From: Blastocladiella emersonii ATCC 22665 | Taxonomy: Eukaryota; Blastocladiomycota; Blastocladiomycetes; Blastocladiales; Blastocladiaceae | Direction: 5' to 3' | NCBI GenBank assembly: GCA_025594325.1 | Contig: JANHCV010000007.1 | Coordinates: 1,922,001-1,986,000 of the forward strand | Length of the DNA stretch: 64,000 nt | Notes under the pieces: generated by a model | What the model saw: the letters and a program-made list of their open reading frames with translations, nothing else | Databases searched by the model: none | Told to the model about the DNA's origin: nothing | In this document: one piece after another, positions 13,581-24,632 of the stretch | Position numbering within the stretch: the first letter of the stretch is position 1 | Layout: each line of letters opens with the position of its first letter | Program-made: the position numbers and the translations under genes

Positions 13581-14233
13581 GGCGGCTACGAAAGGTGCGG
13601 ATCAGTGGTGTGTTCGCGGGCGTGACGTGAGGGCGGGGCAGCAGCGTTACCTCGACTCGTCAGAGCGTGGTTCGCGCGCGAGCAGCGGCGTCGGAGCGCG
13701 TGTCCGGCCGGGAGCGCGGCGGGGCCGGTGCAGGCGCGGGTGCGGGTGCGAGTTGCGTTGCAGCGCCGCGTCGAGGTCGCGGCAGCGGTGGAGATGAGTC
13801 GAATGGCGATACATGGCGGATATCGTTGCGGGGAGTCTCAGCGGCGGCGGCGGCGGCGGGTGCGGCGCGACGCAACGCGTGCTCACGCTGCGTCAGGAGA
13901 CTGGGAGACTTGAGCCGGAGTGCGAGACGCGTCCCGCTCGGCCGATGGGGGTGGCACGCGCCGGCCGGCCCGGCGGAGCTGCAGGCGGAGCTGCCTCTGC
14001 TCCTGCGGTCCTGCGGCTTTGGGGCTCTCGACGCGCGGCTCATCCGCGCTCTCCCCTCCACCACTGCAGCAACCACTGCCCATGTATGCTTGCCCACCAC
14101 TCTATGCAACCGCCATGCCGCGCGCCGGCCCGCTCGCCGCCGCGCCCCGACCCTCGCCGCTGACGGATCGGCCCCCGCGCCTCTAGCCCCTCCGCGCGTC
14201 CGCTGTCCCCCCTTCCCTCGCACTCGGATCACC
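13581..14233. promoter_or_regulatory. Divergent intergenic region between HYDIN and MPC2
   Basis: These 653 bp separate two genes read outward, so both promoters should lie here. I see no convincing coding sequence; the open frames are GC-driven. ACGCGT hexamers, the MCB/MBF-type core, occur near 13875 and 13927, but this hexamer is not rare at this GC content. A pyrimidine-rich stretch precedes the MPC2 ATG. No clear TATA box was found. Confidence 0.4.
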
Positions 14234-14758
14234 ATGGCGTCTGCTGCTGCCGGCGGTAACGCATTCAAGCGCTTCTGGAACCACCCCGCTGGTACGCCGC
14301 GACCACCCTTGCACTGGGTGCTCACATCGGCCGCGCTGACCCGATCCCGCTAGGCCCCAAGACCATCCACTTCTGGGCCCCCGCCGCCAAGTGGGCCCTC
14401 GTCATTGCCGGCCTCGGCGACCTCCAGCGCCCCGCCGAGAAGCTGTCGCTCATGCAGTCGTCCGGTACGCCGCCCCCTCCCGTGTGCGACTCCGCCCGCT
14501 CACTCTCCCCCAACCCGCGCGTAGCCCTCGCCGCCACCGGCATCATCTGGTCGCGCTACTCGACCCAGATCGTCCCCATCAACTACAACCTCATGTCCGT
14601 CAACGTGTTCGTCGCCGCCACGGGCCTGTACCAGCTCTACCGCATCTACGAGTGCGTTCTCTGTCTCCCACGATCACCCGGCGCCGTGCTCACCCCGAGT
14701 CCCGCTCTCATGTAGCTACCGCAAGGGTCTGCCCAAGGAGGAGGCCATCCCCGCCTAA
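14234..14758 (+). CDS. MPC2: Mitochondrial pyruvate carrier subunit 2 (MPC2 family)
   Basis: MPC2 pairs with MPC1 in the inner mitochondrial membrane to import pyruvate. Four exons, 14234-14291, 14354-14464, 14525-14651 and 14716-14758, join to 112 residues, the usual size. Introns are 60-64 nt with GTACGC or GTGCGT donors and TAG acceptors. Family marks appear in order: FWNHPAGPKTIHFWAPAAKW, then AGLGDLQRPAEKLS, then the tail of transmembrane segments through GIIWSRYSTQIVPINYN. The NHPAGP...FWAP opening and the WSRYS segment fit MPC2 better than MPC1. The ATG sits in a favourable context (CACCATGG). The window shows no partner gene. Its place beside flagellar genes may be chance, though flagellar beating is energy-demanding. 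Very sure. Confidence 0.95.
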
Positions 14759-15090
14759 TTTGCTATACCTCACCCACCCGTCCCTCTAGTTGCTGCTGCC
14801 GCCGCTGCGCTCTGTCATCGCTACACCCCCTCTTTTGCTTCCCCCCACGCACTGTCTGCCTCCATCCATGTCCATAAACTGAAATGTGAAGACCTTCCTC
14901 CCTGTTCGCCACTCAGCACGGCTGGTCGCGTCTCGCACCCGGCCGGCCCCCTGACCGCGCCTCTTTCGAGTGCGTCGACTCGCCCCACGTGACGTATATT
15001 CAACCCGAAATGATCGTGTCGAGCCCGCACGATCCACGGTCTGCCCGCACACCTAGTTCTCCATGCATTGCTTGATCGCCAGTCGCTGAA
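14759..15090. other. Intergenic spacer between MPC2 and the JHY-like gene
   Basis: 332 bp between two genes on the same strand, expected to hold the MPC2 3' UTR and the promoter of the next gene. No coding sequence or clear TATA box was seen. Base composition is a little less GC-rich than in the flanking exons. Confidence 0.5.
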
Positions 15091-16587
15091 ATGTCGTCCG
15101 GCACCGGCAGGCGACGCGCTGCGCCACACCCGCCGCGCAGCGGGTCCGCCGACCCCGTCACCGTCGCCTCCTCCTCCCCCACCGCCGCGAAGAATGTACC
15201 CGATCCGAGCGACTACGCGGCCCAAACCATGCCCCGCGGGACACGCGGCAGCGTGAACGTCGGCACCGCCGACGGCTCGCCGCCGTTCGTCGCCATCCCC
15301 TACGACCTCTGGATCCGCCAGCAGCAGCAGCACCAGGGCCAGCAGCCGAGCCCGCCGCTGCACTTCCAGCCCGCGCAGGCGGGACCGACCGACCCGGCCA
15401 CGGCACCCGCCATGTACGCGCCGTCCACGTCGCACCAGTCGCGGTCGCGCGCGGTACGCACTCGCGGCTTCCCGTCCATCCTCGCGTCCCTGTCGCTGAT
15501 CCGACCCACGTCGTCTAGAACTCGCTCTCGCGCGCCGCCAGCGGCCCCGCCGCCGTGCAGACGCTCGCGCCCGTCATGCTCCCCGCCATGGCGTCGCCGT
15601 ACGGCGAGCCCATCGGCATCTATTTCCCGCCGCAGCCATACCCATCCTACTCGATGCCCGGTGGGCCGTCGCCGACATCGGCCAGTATGCCGCCCGGAAC
15701 CACGCCCATGTGGCTCCAGGGCGGGCACCCCGACTACGGCGCGATGCAGCAGCAACAACAGCAGGCCGGCGGCTATCCGCGTACGCTAGGCACTGCGTCC
15801 ACGCGTTCGTCGCTCGGTACACTGACCATACGACCGCCTACTAGCCTTCTCCGAACCGTACCCTCCCGTCGGCAACCCATCGTGGGCGCGCCAGCCGTAC
15901 GAGCAGGGCTACCCGGGCCCGTCGCCCGACGCCTCGCCGCGCGTCGGCCGCAAGGTCTCCGGCCCCGCCTCGGGCATCGCCTCGCACCCAAACCCGTCGC
16001 ACCTCGAGCCCCTGATCGCGCAGCTAAGAAAACGCCGCACGTCGCAGCCGCCGCCCGCGACCCAGCCCAAGGAGGGCCTCTCGACGTCGCAGCGGTACCA
16101 GTGGCTCGTCGAGTACGAGTCGCAGGCTATGGCGCGCAGCCGCGGCGGCCCCGGCATGGACCGCGGCGGGCCGCAGCAGCAGGGCGGCTACGGCGACGAC
16201 GGGAACGGCGGTGGCGGCGGGTACGAGTACGACGGCCGCTCGCCCGTGCAAGGTGGCGGCGGAAGCTACAGCTACAGTCCCGAGAACGACTCGCGGCGCA
16301 CGAGCGGCCAGTCGTCATCGGCGCCACCACCGCTGCACCTGCCGACGGGCAAGTCGACCGAGTTCAAGCCGTACTCGATCCAGGAGTACACGTCCATCTG
16401 TCGCGCCGACGCGGCCGCGCGGCTACCGACGAGTCTCGGTCCGCCGGGCGATCCCGAGTCGGAACGGCGTCGCGCCAAGGCTGCAGCCGCGCAGCAGTAC
16501 GCCGAGCAGGTCCGCGGACAGCTGCATGCCAAGATCGCGAGCCAGCAACAGCAACAGCTCCAGCGGCAGCGCAGCATGACGTCCTGA
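15091..16587 (+). CDS. Gln/Pro/Ser-rich protein with JHY-like C-terminal motif
   Basis: Three exons, 15091-15453, 15519-15780 and 15845-16587, splice in frame through introns of 65 and 64 nt that begin GTACGC and end TAG. The product is about 455 residues. Most of it is low complexity: Ser/Pro/Gly-rich, with two poly-Gln runs and a Gly/Tyr-rich patch. The only ordered-looking part is the last 100 residues, with STEFKPYSIQEYTSI, then SLGPPGDPESERRRAKAAAA and YAEQVR, ending in a Gln-rich helix. That pattern (KPYT-x-x-DY ... GLGP ... YAxxVR) recalls the C-terminal region of JHY/C11orf63, a vertebrate protein needed for ependymal cilia. This is from memory and rests on one short motif. The flagellar neighbours make it plausible. 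The gene model is firmer than the name. It is convergent with the androglobin gene, 69 bp apart. Confidence 0.6.
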
Positions 16588-16656
16588 CCCACCGCCTGTA
16601 CTATTACTCTCTCCAGAATGGATTTCCAAGTGCTGATTCTTGTTAAATACGCCCAA

Positions 16657-19600
16657 CTACTTCTTCCCCTTACCGCCCTTCTTCTCCTTGATCTCCTCCT
16701 GCGCCGCCGTAGCCGCTGCGGCAGCCGCCGCCGCCTCAGCCGCGGCCTGCTGCTCGGCCGCGAGCTTCGCGATCCGCACAGCCTCCTCCTCGATCTCGGC
16801 GATGGTCTGCTCGCGGTGCTTGATGCGCCGCGCGTGGTCAACGTCGCGCCACCCGCGCACCTGGCCCGCGACGCCGTCGAGCGCCTCGGTCAGCCACTTG
16901 CGCGAGTCCTCGGCGTACTTTTTGTCGAGCGCCCACCGCGCACGCATCCCCTCGTTGTACTCGTGGAACGACTCGCGCCGCTGCCGCGCGCCTTCGCGCC
17001 GGTCCGCGAGCGCCGTCGCGTGCAGCACCGTCGGCGCCCGGTGGTAGTGCACGCGCGCGGGGATAAAGTCGTCGGGCCGCGGGAGACCCGACGGGATGCC
17101 CTGCAGCGACGCGAGCCCCGCGACCCACGCGTTGGGCGGCGCCGGTGCCGTCGTCACGGTCGTGGGCACGCTGGTTGCGGCAGCCGCGGCCGAGGCCATC
17201 TGCGCTGCGGTGAGCGACGTGACGAGGTTCGGCGTCGCGGCACCGACGACGCTGGTCGGGGCTGCGGTGGCGACGCCCGTGGACATGGTTCCTAGCGCCA
17301 TGCCCGTCGCGCCGAGGAACGAGGGCGGGAGGAGCGTGGTCCCGCTGCCCGACGCGGCGAGGACGGGCGGTGCAATGCTCGGCAAGCTCGACGCGCCGCC
17401 GCCGGCAGCAGCAGCACCAGGCACCGGGCTCGTCGTGCCGGATGGCACCGCGATCGGAACCGGCGTCGTAGCGCCACCCGCAGCAGCGGCCACGGCGGCC
17501 GCCGCGGCGCTCGCGGCCGCGAGGGACTGCGACTGCTTGAGCGTGTTGAGGAACTGCTCGCGCGCCTCGCGCGCCTTGGACATGCGGCCTGGCTGCTTGT
17601 GCTCCCACCCGTCCTTGATGGCGCGGTGCCGGTCCTCGCGCTCCGAGTCCTTGACGACGTAGAGCCCCTGCGGGTCGGAGCTCGTGACGCGGAGGAACCA
17701 GCGCAGCTCGAGCGGCGGCGGGCTCGACTGCAGCCCGGAACCGGCGTCGCTGCCGGTGCCCGCGCCGCCCGAGGCCGTGGACGCGCCGAGCGTCGACGAC
17801 TTGCTGCTCTCCTTGGCCGCGGCGGCCTCCTTGGGGTTCCCGCTGCCCGTCGACGCGCCGCCGCCGCCCGACTTTCCACCGCCACCGCCGCCCTCGGACT
17901 TGCCGGACCCGCCGTCGCCGCCCTTGCCGTCGCTCGGCTTCTTCTTGACGTTGGCCGTCGAGACCTTGGTCGCTGAGGAGCTCGCGGTGCGCGGGCGCGT
18001 CACGGTCGCGGCCTGCGCCTCGAGGAGCAGCGGGAGGCACGACTCGTTGGGCTCGATGAAGGCCTGCAGCACGTAGCGGCGTTTGGGCTTGGCGCGGGCG
18101 AGGGCCGAGCCGGGTGGCTACACGCGGGGCAGGTCGAGTGTCAGCGACCATGGCCAGCGCCGCGGGACGGACAGGCCCGTACCGAGCGCTCCTTGTCCTT
18201 TTCTTTTTCCTTCTCCTTGTCCTTGTCTTTATCCTTGTCCTTGCCGCCGCCCTTCTCCTTCTCGGGCTTCTCCTTGTCGGGCTTGTCTTTTTCGATGCCG
18301 AGGACGGGCGCGACCACGTCGTCCGTCTTGTACAGGATGACGTTCGGGATCGTGACCGAGTCGCGGAGCCGGGTGCGGAACACGAGCGCGTCGTTCTCGT
18401 ACAGCTGCAGCGTGAGGAACAGCGACGGCACGGCGAAGGCGAGGTGCATCGAGACGTGCGACTCGGCCACGTTCGGGATCCGGATCAGCGTGCGAAACAG
18501 CATGTGCTGCTTGTTGGGCACGTACACGTCCTCGAAGTCGCCGACCCACGACCGTGTCCCGACGTCGAGCGGCCGCTCGGGCGGCAGCACCGCCGCCGGC
18601 CGGCTCTGGAACCGCACGCGGAACTTGCCCGCGGCCCGCGCGAACGGGCACTTGGCGTCGGCGAGCACAGTGTACCCGCGCGTGTTGGGGACGAGCACGC
18701 GCGGCGCGAGCGCGAGCAGCGGGATCGGCAGCGCCGTGCGCGAGTCGTTGTCGACGACACGCAGCACCGTGTGGTCGGCGATCGCCTCGGGCACGAACAG
18801 CTGGATCGCCACCGTCGTCGGCTCCTTGACGTGGAACGTGTACTTGAACAGCAGGCTCCACGTGTGCGGCGGCATCGCCGCGTAGCTCTCCTCGATGTCG
18901 CCCGCCACCACGCCGCACCGGTCGCCGAGGTACTTGGCCTCGTCTTCGAGCACCACCTCACCCTCGGTGCGCGAGTAGATGCCGACAGCGTGGTGCGCCG
19001 GCGCGTCGATGAGCAGGCGCAGGCCTTGGAATGGCCGCAGGACCACGGTCTGCGCGCGCGCCGCGTTCGTGGCGAGGCGGACCAGGTCCACGGCCGAGTC
19101 GGAGGCCGTATCGACGCCGGAGCTGCTGCTACCGAGGAGCCGCGTCGGCGAAGGAACCGAGCCGGCAGGGCGCAGCCACTCGGCCTCCTCGAGAATCAGG
19201 GCAGGGACGCGGCGCTTCGACTCGGTCAGCCGCGCGTGGCACGAGAATCCGACGAGGATCTCAGCAGGCCGGTCGTGCGGGTTGTCTAGTATCGACGACG
19301 CAGGAGTCAGTCGCGAGCTTTCTCAGCGCCGTCACGCGAAAAACGTACAGATGATGGGCAGAACCCGCGGGACGAGGTCGACGGGCTGAACCACGGCTTG
19401 CGCTGCCGCGTTCGCCGGGGCGGGCACCGCGGGCGCGGTTGGGAGCGACGGCGTGACAAAGTTGAGCACCTTGGCGAACTTGTACGACGAGGCAAAGTGG
19501 AGAAAGTAGATGGCGTGGCAGTGCTCGACAAACTCGGCGAGTGAAAGGCACGCGTCGGGCTCGAGCGGGAGCGCGCTCGCGAACGGGACCGTCAGCGGGT

Positions 19601-21611
19601 ACACGTGGAACCGCAGCGAGCTCGTGCCCGGCGCGTCGCTGGCCAGGTTGCCGGTGCCCGTGCCCGGGACGAGCTTGTGGATGTGCACGATCGCCGGGTG
19701 GTCGCCGCGGTCGAGGGATACCCGCGCGAGCACGATGCCCGGCGCGACGTGCAGCGGGTGCAGCGTGCCCGGGCCCGAGCGGCTCTTGGGCGGCTGCGGA
19801 CCGCCCTGTCCGTTTGCAGCAGTCGACGACGGCGAGACCGCGGCGTTGGCAGTGATGGCGGCCGCGCTCGGTGTTCCGAGTCGGCTGGGCGCGGTCCCAG
19901 GAGCTGGCGCGGGCCCAGCGTTACCGCCGCCGCCACCGCTCGCCGTGCTCGCGTTGAAGCTGGCAGCGAGCGACACGGACGTGGTGAAGAACTGACGCAG
20001 CCGCGCGTGTGCGAGCGCCGTCCGGTCGGCGAGCGGCATGGGCGAGTCGGCCGTGAGATCCGCGTGCACCTCGCAGCCGACGAGCATCTTGATGAAGAAG
20101 TTGTCGCCCTTTTCGTTGGCTTCCTTGCGCTCGTCGTAGCTACACACGACACAGATCGTCAGTCTCGCTCTCGCGCCACCCGCGCACTCGCGCGCCGAGC
20201 TGTACCTGATGGACGCGACCTTGAGCAGCGCCTTGGCGAGGATCCACGGCCAGATCTCGCCCGAGACGGGGCTCGACGGCAGCAGCGCGTGGCCCTCCGA
20301 GTCGACGGGCACCTTGTCGTCGACGAGCACCTTGCGCCACGCGCCACACCACCACAGCTTGACGGCGTATTTGCCCGCCGCGTTGTACGCGGGGGTTCCG
20401 TCCTTGTTCTTCGGGTAGATGTGGTCCCACGGGAGGAACAGGTCGAGCTCGGGCGTCGGCGTCGGCGAGTACCCGAGACTCGGGCCCGCCGCGCCCGTGG
20501 CGCTGCCGCTGGCCGCGCCCATGACGGGCGACCCGGGTTTCGCGGCGTTCACGTTGTAGGTGGCGAGCGCCGACAGGAACGGGGCGAGCTGGCGGTGCAG
20601 CGGGACCAGCGCGTTGAGCTGCAGGACGAGGTCGTGCATCAGGCTCGAGTGCGCGGTGATGCTCTGGTTGACCTGCGCAAACGCCGAGGCACACGGCCCG
20701 TCGCCGGTCGGCGCGTGCGTGCCGCGGTGGCCGCCGATCAGGTGCGAGTGCGGGACGAACGGGTCCTCGTAGTTTGTGAAGGCCGAGACCGAGGCGGCCG
20801 CTGCGCTCGCGCTCGCGGTCTCCAGCGCTGATGCTGCCGCCGCCGCGGCCGTGCTCGACAATGGACCACCGGGTGGTGCGGAACCAGGTGGCGATGGTGG
20901 ACTCGCCGTGACGCCGCCGGCGCCCACAATGTACGTAGGGCTGGCCGTCGGTGCGGGCAGCGTGAGCATGGCGAGCTCAGGGGCCGCTGCGCCCGCGGCC
21001 GATTTCCACGTCGGCGGGGGAACGACCTCGTTCGGCCGGCGCAGCCCGTCGACGCGATCGCGCAGCGACCGGGGCATGAACGCGTACGTCGTGTCGAGGT
21101 CGTCCATGGCGGCGGCTGCGACGGCGTTCGCTGCCGCTGCCGCTGCAGCAGCCGCCGCCGCGGCCGCGTTGTTGGCGCCGGCGCCCGACGGCTTCGCGCC
21201 CGTCGATCCAGCCGCCGCGGCGCCCGCGTTGGGCACGGACGACGTGGACCCGGGCGGCGGCCACGTCCACTTCTCGGTGGCGATCTCAATGTCGGACCAC
21301 TCGGGCCACGGAACGACGGCCGTGTCGCTGTACTCGGGGATCGCGGTGAGCGAGCCGACGGTGCCGTCGATCCCGCTGCTCATGGACGCCGAGACCGAGA
21401 TGGTGCTGCTGTCGTTGCCGCTGCCCGGGACGGCGAGCGATCGGCCGCCGCCGAGCGCGCCGCCGGCCGCTGTAGTTCGTGGGCGGCCACCGATGCTGCT
21501 AGTCGAGGACGGCTGGGCCGACGACGTCAGACCGCCGGGCGCGGCGTTCGCAGTCGACCCGCCACCGCCGCGCGATGCGGGGACTCCGCCGCCAGTTTGT
21601 CGCGATGACAT
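16657..21611 (-). CDS. ADGB: Androglobin-like protein without a visible globin domain
   Basis: Androglobin is a cilium- and testis-linked protein with a calpain-like head and, in animals, a permuted globin. Four exons, 21611-20206, 20139-19349, 19285-18183 and 18117-16657, give about 1586 residues (human about 1667). The introns are 66, 63 and 65 nt; the first is divisible by three and has no stop. The calpain-like part near residue 410 reads GKYAVKLWWCGAWRKVLVDD, then LLPSSPVSGEIWPWILAKAL. I see no QGxxGDCW-type catalytic Cys, so it is probably inactive. C2-like beta domains follow (SLLFKYTFHVKEP; DVYVPNKQHMLFRTLIRIPN). The C-terminal androglobin block is clear near 1240-1290 (LRWFLRVTSSDP, KDGWEHKQPGRMSKAREARE) and ends in a Lys/Glu/Ala helix. 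Between calpain and C2 parts there is no stretch that reads as a globin. Long Ala/Ser/Pro runs are present. It is head-to-head with the CatSper-type gene. Start 21611 (MSSRQTGGG) was chosen because frame upstream runs into the divergent gene. Confidence 0.82.
20140..20205 (-). other. 66-nt in-frame intron of the androglobin-like gene
   Basis: It has donor GTACAG, acceptor GTGTAG and no stop, so retention would add 22 residues without breaking the frame. Removing it joins ATC AG to C TAC and restores the conserved calpain-like run into YDERKEANEKG; retaining it inserts an Arg/Ala/Cys-rich stretch unlike the family. I therefore call it an intron. Confidence 0.7.
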
Positions 21612-21945
21612 GGTTTCAGTAGCTTCGTGGTAGTGTGTGGCGGCAGAGCGTGCAAGTGCGCGGCGTTCGCGGAAGCGAGGGGTCGGGCGCGCGGAGAAAG
21701 GGGCGAAGATCGCGCGACGCGTCCAACACGTGCGGCGGGGCGTGATCCGAGACGCGTCGCGAGTCGCGTCGCTGCCCCGCGTCGCCGCTTTTGGAGACAC
21801 GCGCGCCGGCACCGGAGATCCTCGACCCGTGTCGCACACGCCATCCGATTGAGCGTAAGCCCACGCCATCCCATGTACTGCTGACCCGACTCGGTGCAAG
21901 CGCTCGACCGCCTCGACCACACACGCGCGCACATGAAGGCATCGC
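21612..21945. promoter_or_regulatory. Compact bidirectional promoter region, androglobin / CatSper-type channel
   Basis: Only 334 bp lie between the two divergent start codons. The region has ACGCGT cores at about 21718 and 21752. Around 21741-21765 it holds GCGTGAT followed by GAGACGCGTCGCG, partly matching the 33-bp element repeated at 52697 and 59636. I found no good RFX X-box (GTTGCC...GGCAAC type) by eye and no TATA box. Co-expression of the two genes is an inference from the layout. Confidence 0.5.
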
Positions 21946-24380
21946 ATGCCCCGCGCGTTGCCCAGCATACCCGTCTCGCCGACTGCAGCCAGCCATAGCA
22001 TAGACGTGCCCGCTGCGGCTGCGCCAGGCCTCGTCCGTCCTCCGCGCGCGCTCCGCCGGCGCCAGTCGTCGATCAAGAACTCGCTCGTCGCCAACGTCCT
22101 CGCCGCGACTTCGCGTGCGCTGCAGCCTAGAGTCGAGCCCGGTGAAGGTTGTGACAGCTCCGCATCTGCGAGCGCAGCCTCGTTAGACTCTGGGTCTGGC
22201 ACGCCGCGCCTCGCGCCCGAGGACGACGCGGACCAAGTCCAGCCCAACGTTCTCGGCTGGGACTGGCACAGCTCGTGGACGCTGACCAGCCATCACCGCA
22301 CGCGCTCCTGGATTCTCCCTTCCTTCTCGTCGCAGGACCCTCCGTCGCGCAACATGAGCATATCCTCGTCCTCGTTCACGGGGTCCACGTCGGACGCCTC
22401 GTCGACCTTCTCGGGGCGGCTATCCGTCTCGTCCACGTCGACGGGTGGGCGGCGGTCGTCGGCGTACTCGGGCACCACGTCCATTGCGACGTCGGCCGCG
22501 TCGAGCGACTCGCCGTCGCTGTACTACCAGGCGGGCCTCCTTGACGCGCACTGGACGCGACGATACATGTTCAACGTGGTCACGTCGTCGTACTTCAACT
22601 CGACGATCCTGCTCGTCATCTTCCTCAACACGGCGGTGCTCGCGGTGCAGTCGACGACCTACATCAACACCAACTTTGGTACGGCCCACTCGCGCGGCGA
22701 TACCGCGGGTGCTGCATCGCTGGCTGACACGCGAGGTCCGGCGCGGCCTAGGGTGGTACCTCAGCCTGCTCGACCAGATCTTCCTCGGCGTGTACCTCAT
22801 GGAGACGCTGTGCAAGCTCGTCGTGTTCCAGACCTCGTACTTTCGCAGCGGGTGGAACGTGTTCGGTACGCCGCCGCCGCACCTCGGGCCGTCACAGACC
22901 CCCAAACTCACGATCCCTACCCGCCCTCGTCCAGATTTTGCCATTGTCGTGAGCTCGGTCGGCTCGTTTGCGCTGACCATGGTCTCGTCGTCGGCGCTGT
23001 CCTTTAACCCCAAGGTACGTGAGGGCCACGCGCTTTGTCTTTGGCCGCCCTCGCTCGCTCGCTCACGGTTCCGACCAGCGGTGTCCTCGCTAGGTGATTC
23101 GCTTGTTCCGCGTCTTTCGAGCGTTCCGCGCGATCCGGTCCCTCCGAGCACTGCGCGCCATTTCGTTCCTCAAGAGCCTGCAGATCATTGTCGAGGCGCT
23201 CCTGTCCTCGGTGCCCGCCATGTCCTCGATCCTGTCGCTCGCGGGCCTGACTCTGTGTACGTCGTTATCGCGGCCATGGCCATGGCCATCGCGGCAGAAG
23301 TAGTCTACTGACTCGCCGTCGGCCGCAGACATTTTTAGCGTGGTCGGGCGCGCGCTGTACGGGCACATAGACCAGCGTCGGTTCGGGTCCATGGGCACGA
23401 CCTTCTTCTGGCTGTTCAGCGTGATCACGCTCGACGACTGGAGCACCATCTGGCACGACCACCCGGACGCCCCCGGCATCTTCTTCTTCCTGTTCGCGTT
23501 CCTGGTCCTCGAATCGTTCATCTTCCTCAACCTGTTCGTCGCCGTCATCGTCAGCAACCTCGAGGAGTCGCGCCGCAGCATGGACCGCCTGCGCCGCCGC
23601 GACGCCAAGCGTGAGATGCAGCTCGGCGGGTCCGGGCTTGACGCGCAGCAGCATCCGGCCGAGGACCCGCCACCGCCGCGGCCGGGGAGCGGCGGCCCCG
23701 CGCCCGCCGGCCTGATCCCCGCGCACCTCGAGACGTCGCCGTTCATTGCGCCGGCGCAGCGCGACGCGTTCGTGGCGGCCGTGACGCAGCTGCGCACGCC
23801 GTCGCAGCAGTCCATGGCGTCAGAACAACCACACCCACTCTCCCCGCTGTCGGCCATGGACGACATCGAGGGCGCTCTCCGCGCCGTGTTCCTGCCCGAG
23901 GCGACCATCGAGACGTACTACGCGCCGACGCTCCCGTTCCGCGACCAGGTGCTGCACACGCGGCTGCTGCAGAACACGGCGTCGCTCGAGCACTCGATGA
24001 TGCACTGCGCGCGGCTCGGCGGGCTCAGCGACAGCTTGGTCGACCTGCTCGCGATGCAGACGGCGTCGGGCATCTTGCCGGCCGACGCCAAGGCTAGGCT
24101 ACCCGCGGCCTTCTACCCAAGGAAACGCGCCGCGTTCTCGGCCGACGTCGAGGAGGTCGGCGCGTCGTCGTCGTCGGGGATCGCGGGCAAGGCGAGACCG
24201 AGCTCGCCACCGCCCGCACCACCGATACCATTACCCGCGGCCGTCGCGAGGGCGAGGTCGGGCGGGCTCATGGACAGCGTGCGGCGGCTCGGGTCCGCGG
24301 GCAAGTCGAGGCCAGTGACGGCGGACGCGGCGGCGTCAGGAGGAGCGGCTGCAGAAGCGAGGAGTCGAGGGAGCGGGTGA
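21946..24380 (+). CDS. CatSper-family voltage-gated cation channel (single six-TM domain)
   Basis: CatSper subunits assemble as a tetramer of different single-domain channels that admit Ca2+ into sperm flagella. Five exons, 21946-22678, 22752-22865, 22935-23014, 23094-23256 and 23329-24380, splice in frame to about 713 residues. Introns are 69-79 nt, starting GTACG and ending TAG or CAG. The order is: a Ser-rich cytosolic N-terminus of about 210 residues, S1 (SSYFNSTILLVIFLNTAVLA), S2 (SLLDQIFLGVYLMETLCKLV), S3 (FDFAIVVSSVGSFAL), then S4 with seven Arg at every third place (VIRLFRVFRAFRAIRSLRAL). S5 reads LAGLTLYIFSVVGRALYG. The pore SVITLDDWSTIW carries the CatSper T-x-D-x-W filter, and S6 is FIFLNLFVAVIVSNLEES. 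S4-S5 most resembles CatSper4 from memory, but the subunit is not assigned. The C-terminal tail of about 280 residues is unusually long. CatSper genes have been reported from Allomyces, so a fungal copy is credible. Confidence 0.9.
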
Positions 24381-24632
24381 TTGATACACTTTTTTTTTTC
24401 CTTTTTGCTCACACGCGACTCGGAAGCGGATCGAGAGACGAAAGAAGAGTTGAGAGAAAACAGGCCTGGCGTATATTTTTCTTGAGGGAGAAGGGGTACA
24501 AGGGAGGGAGGGAGGGAATCAATCACACACGATCAGCGGTAGGGTACAGGACACGAGGGAGGGAGGGGAACATCATCATCGACCAGGCACAAACACACGC
24601 ACAAGGGGAGGAGAAGCGAGCGAGGAGCGAGC
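24381..24632. other. Convergent 3' spacer with poly-T and AT-rich stretch
   Basis: 252 bp between the stop codons of the channel gene (+) and the NmrA-like gene (-). A T-rich run at about 24388-24406 and the less GC-rich sequence around 24400-24480 are likely 3' UTR and polyadenylation territory for one or both genes. GGGA repeats occur at 24503-24570. Confidence 0.4.

Noticed and set aside
21612-21945. RFX X-box controlling the flagellar genes
   Set aside because: No sequence close enough to the GTTGCC...GGCAAC consensus could be found by eye.
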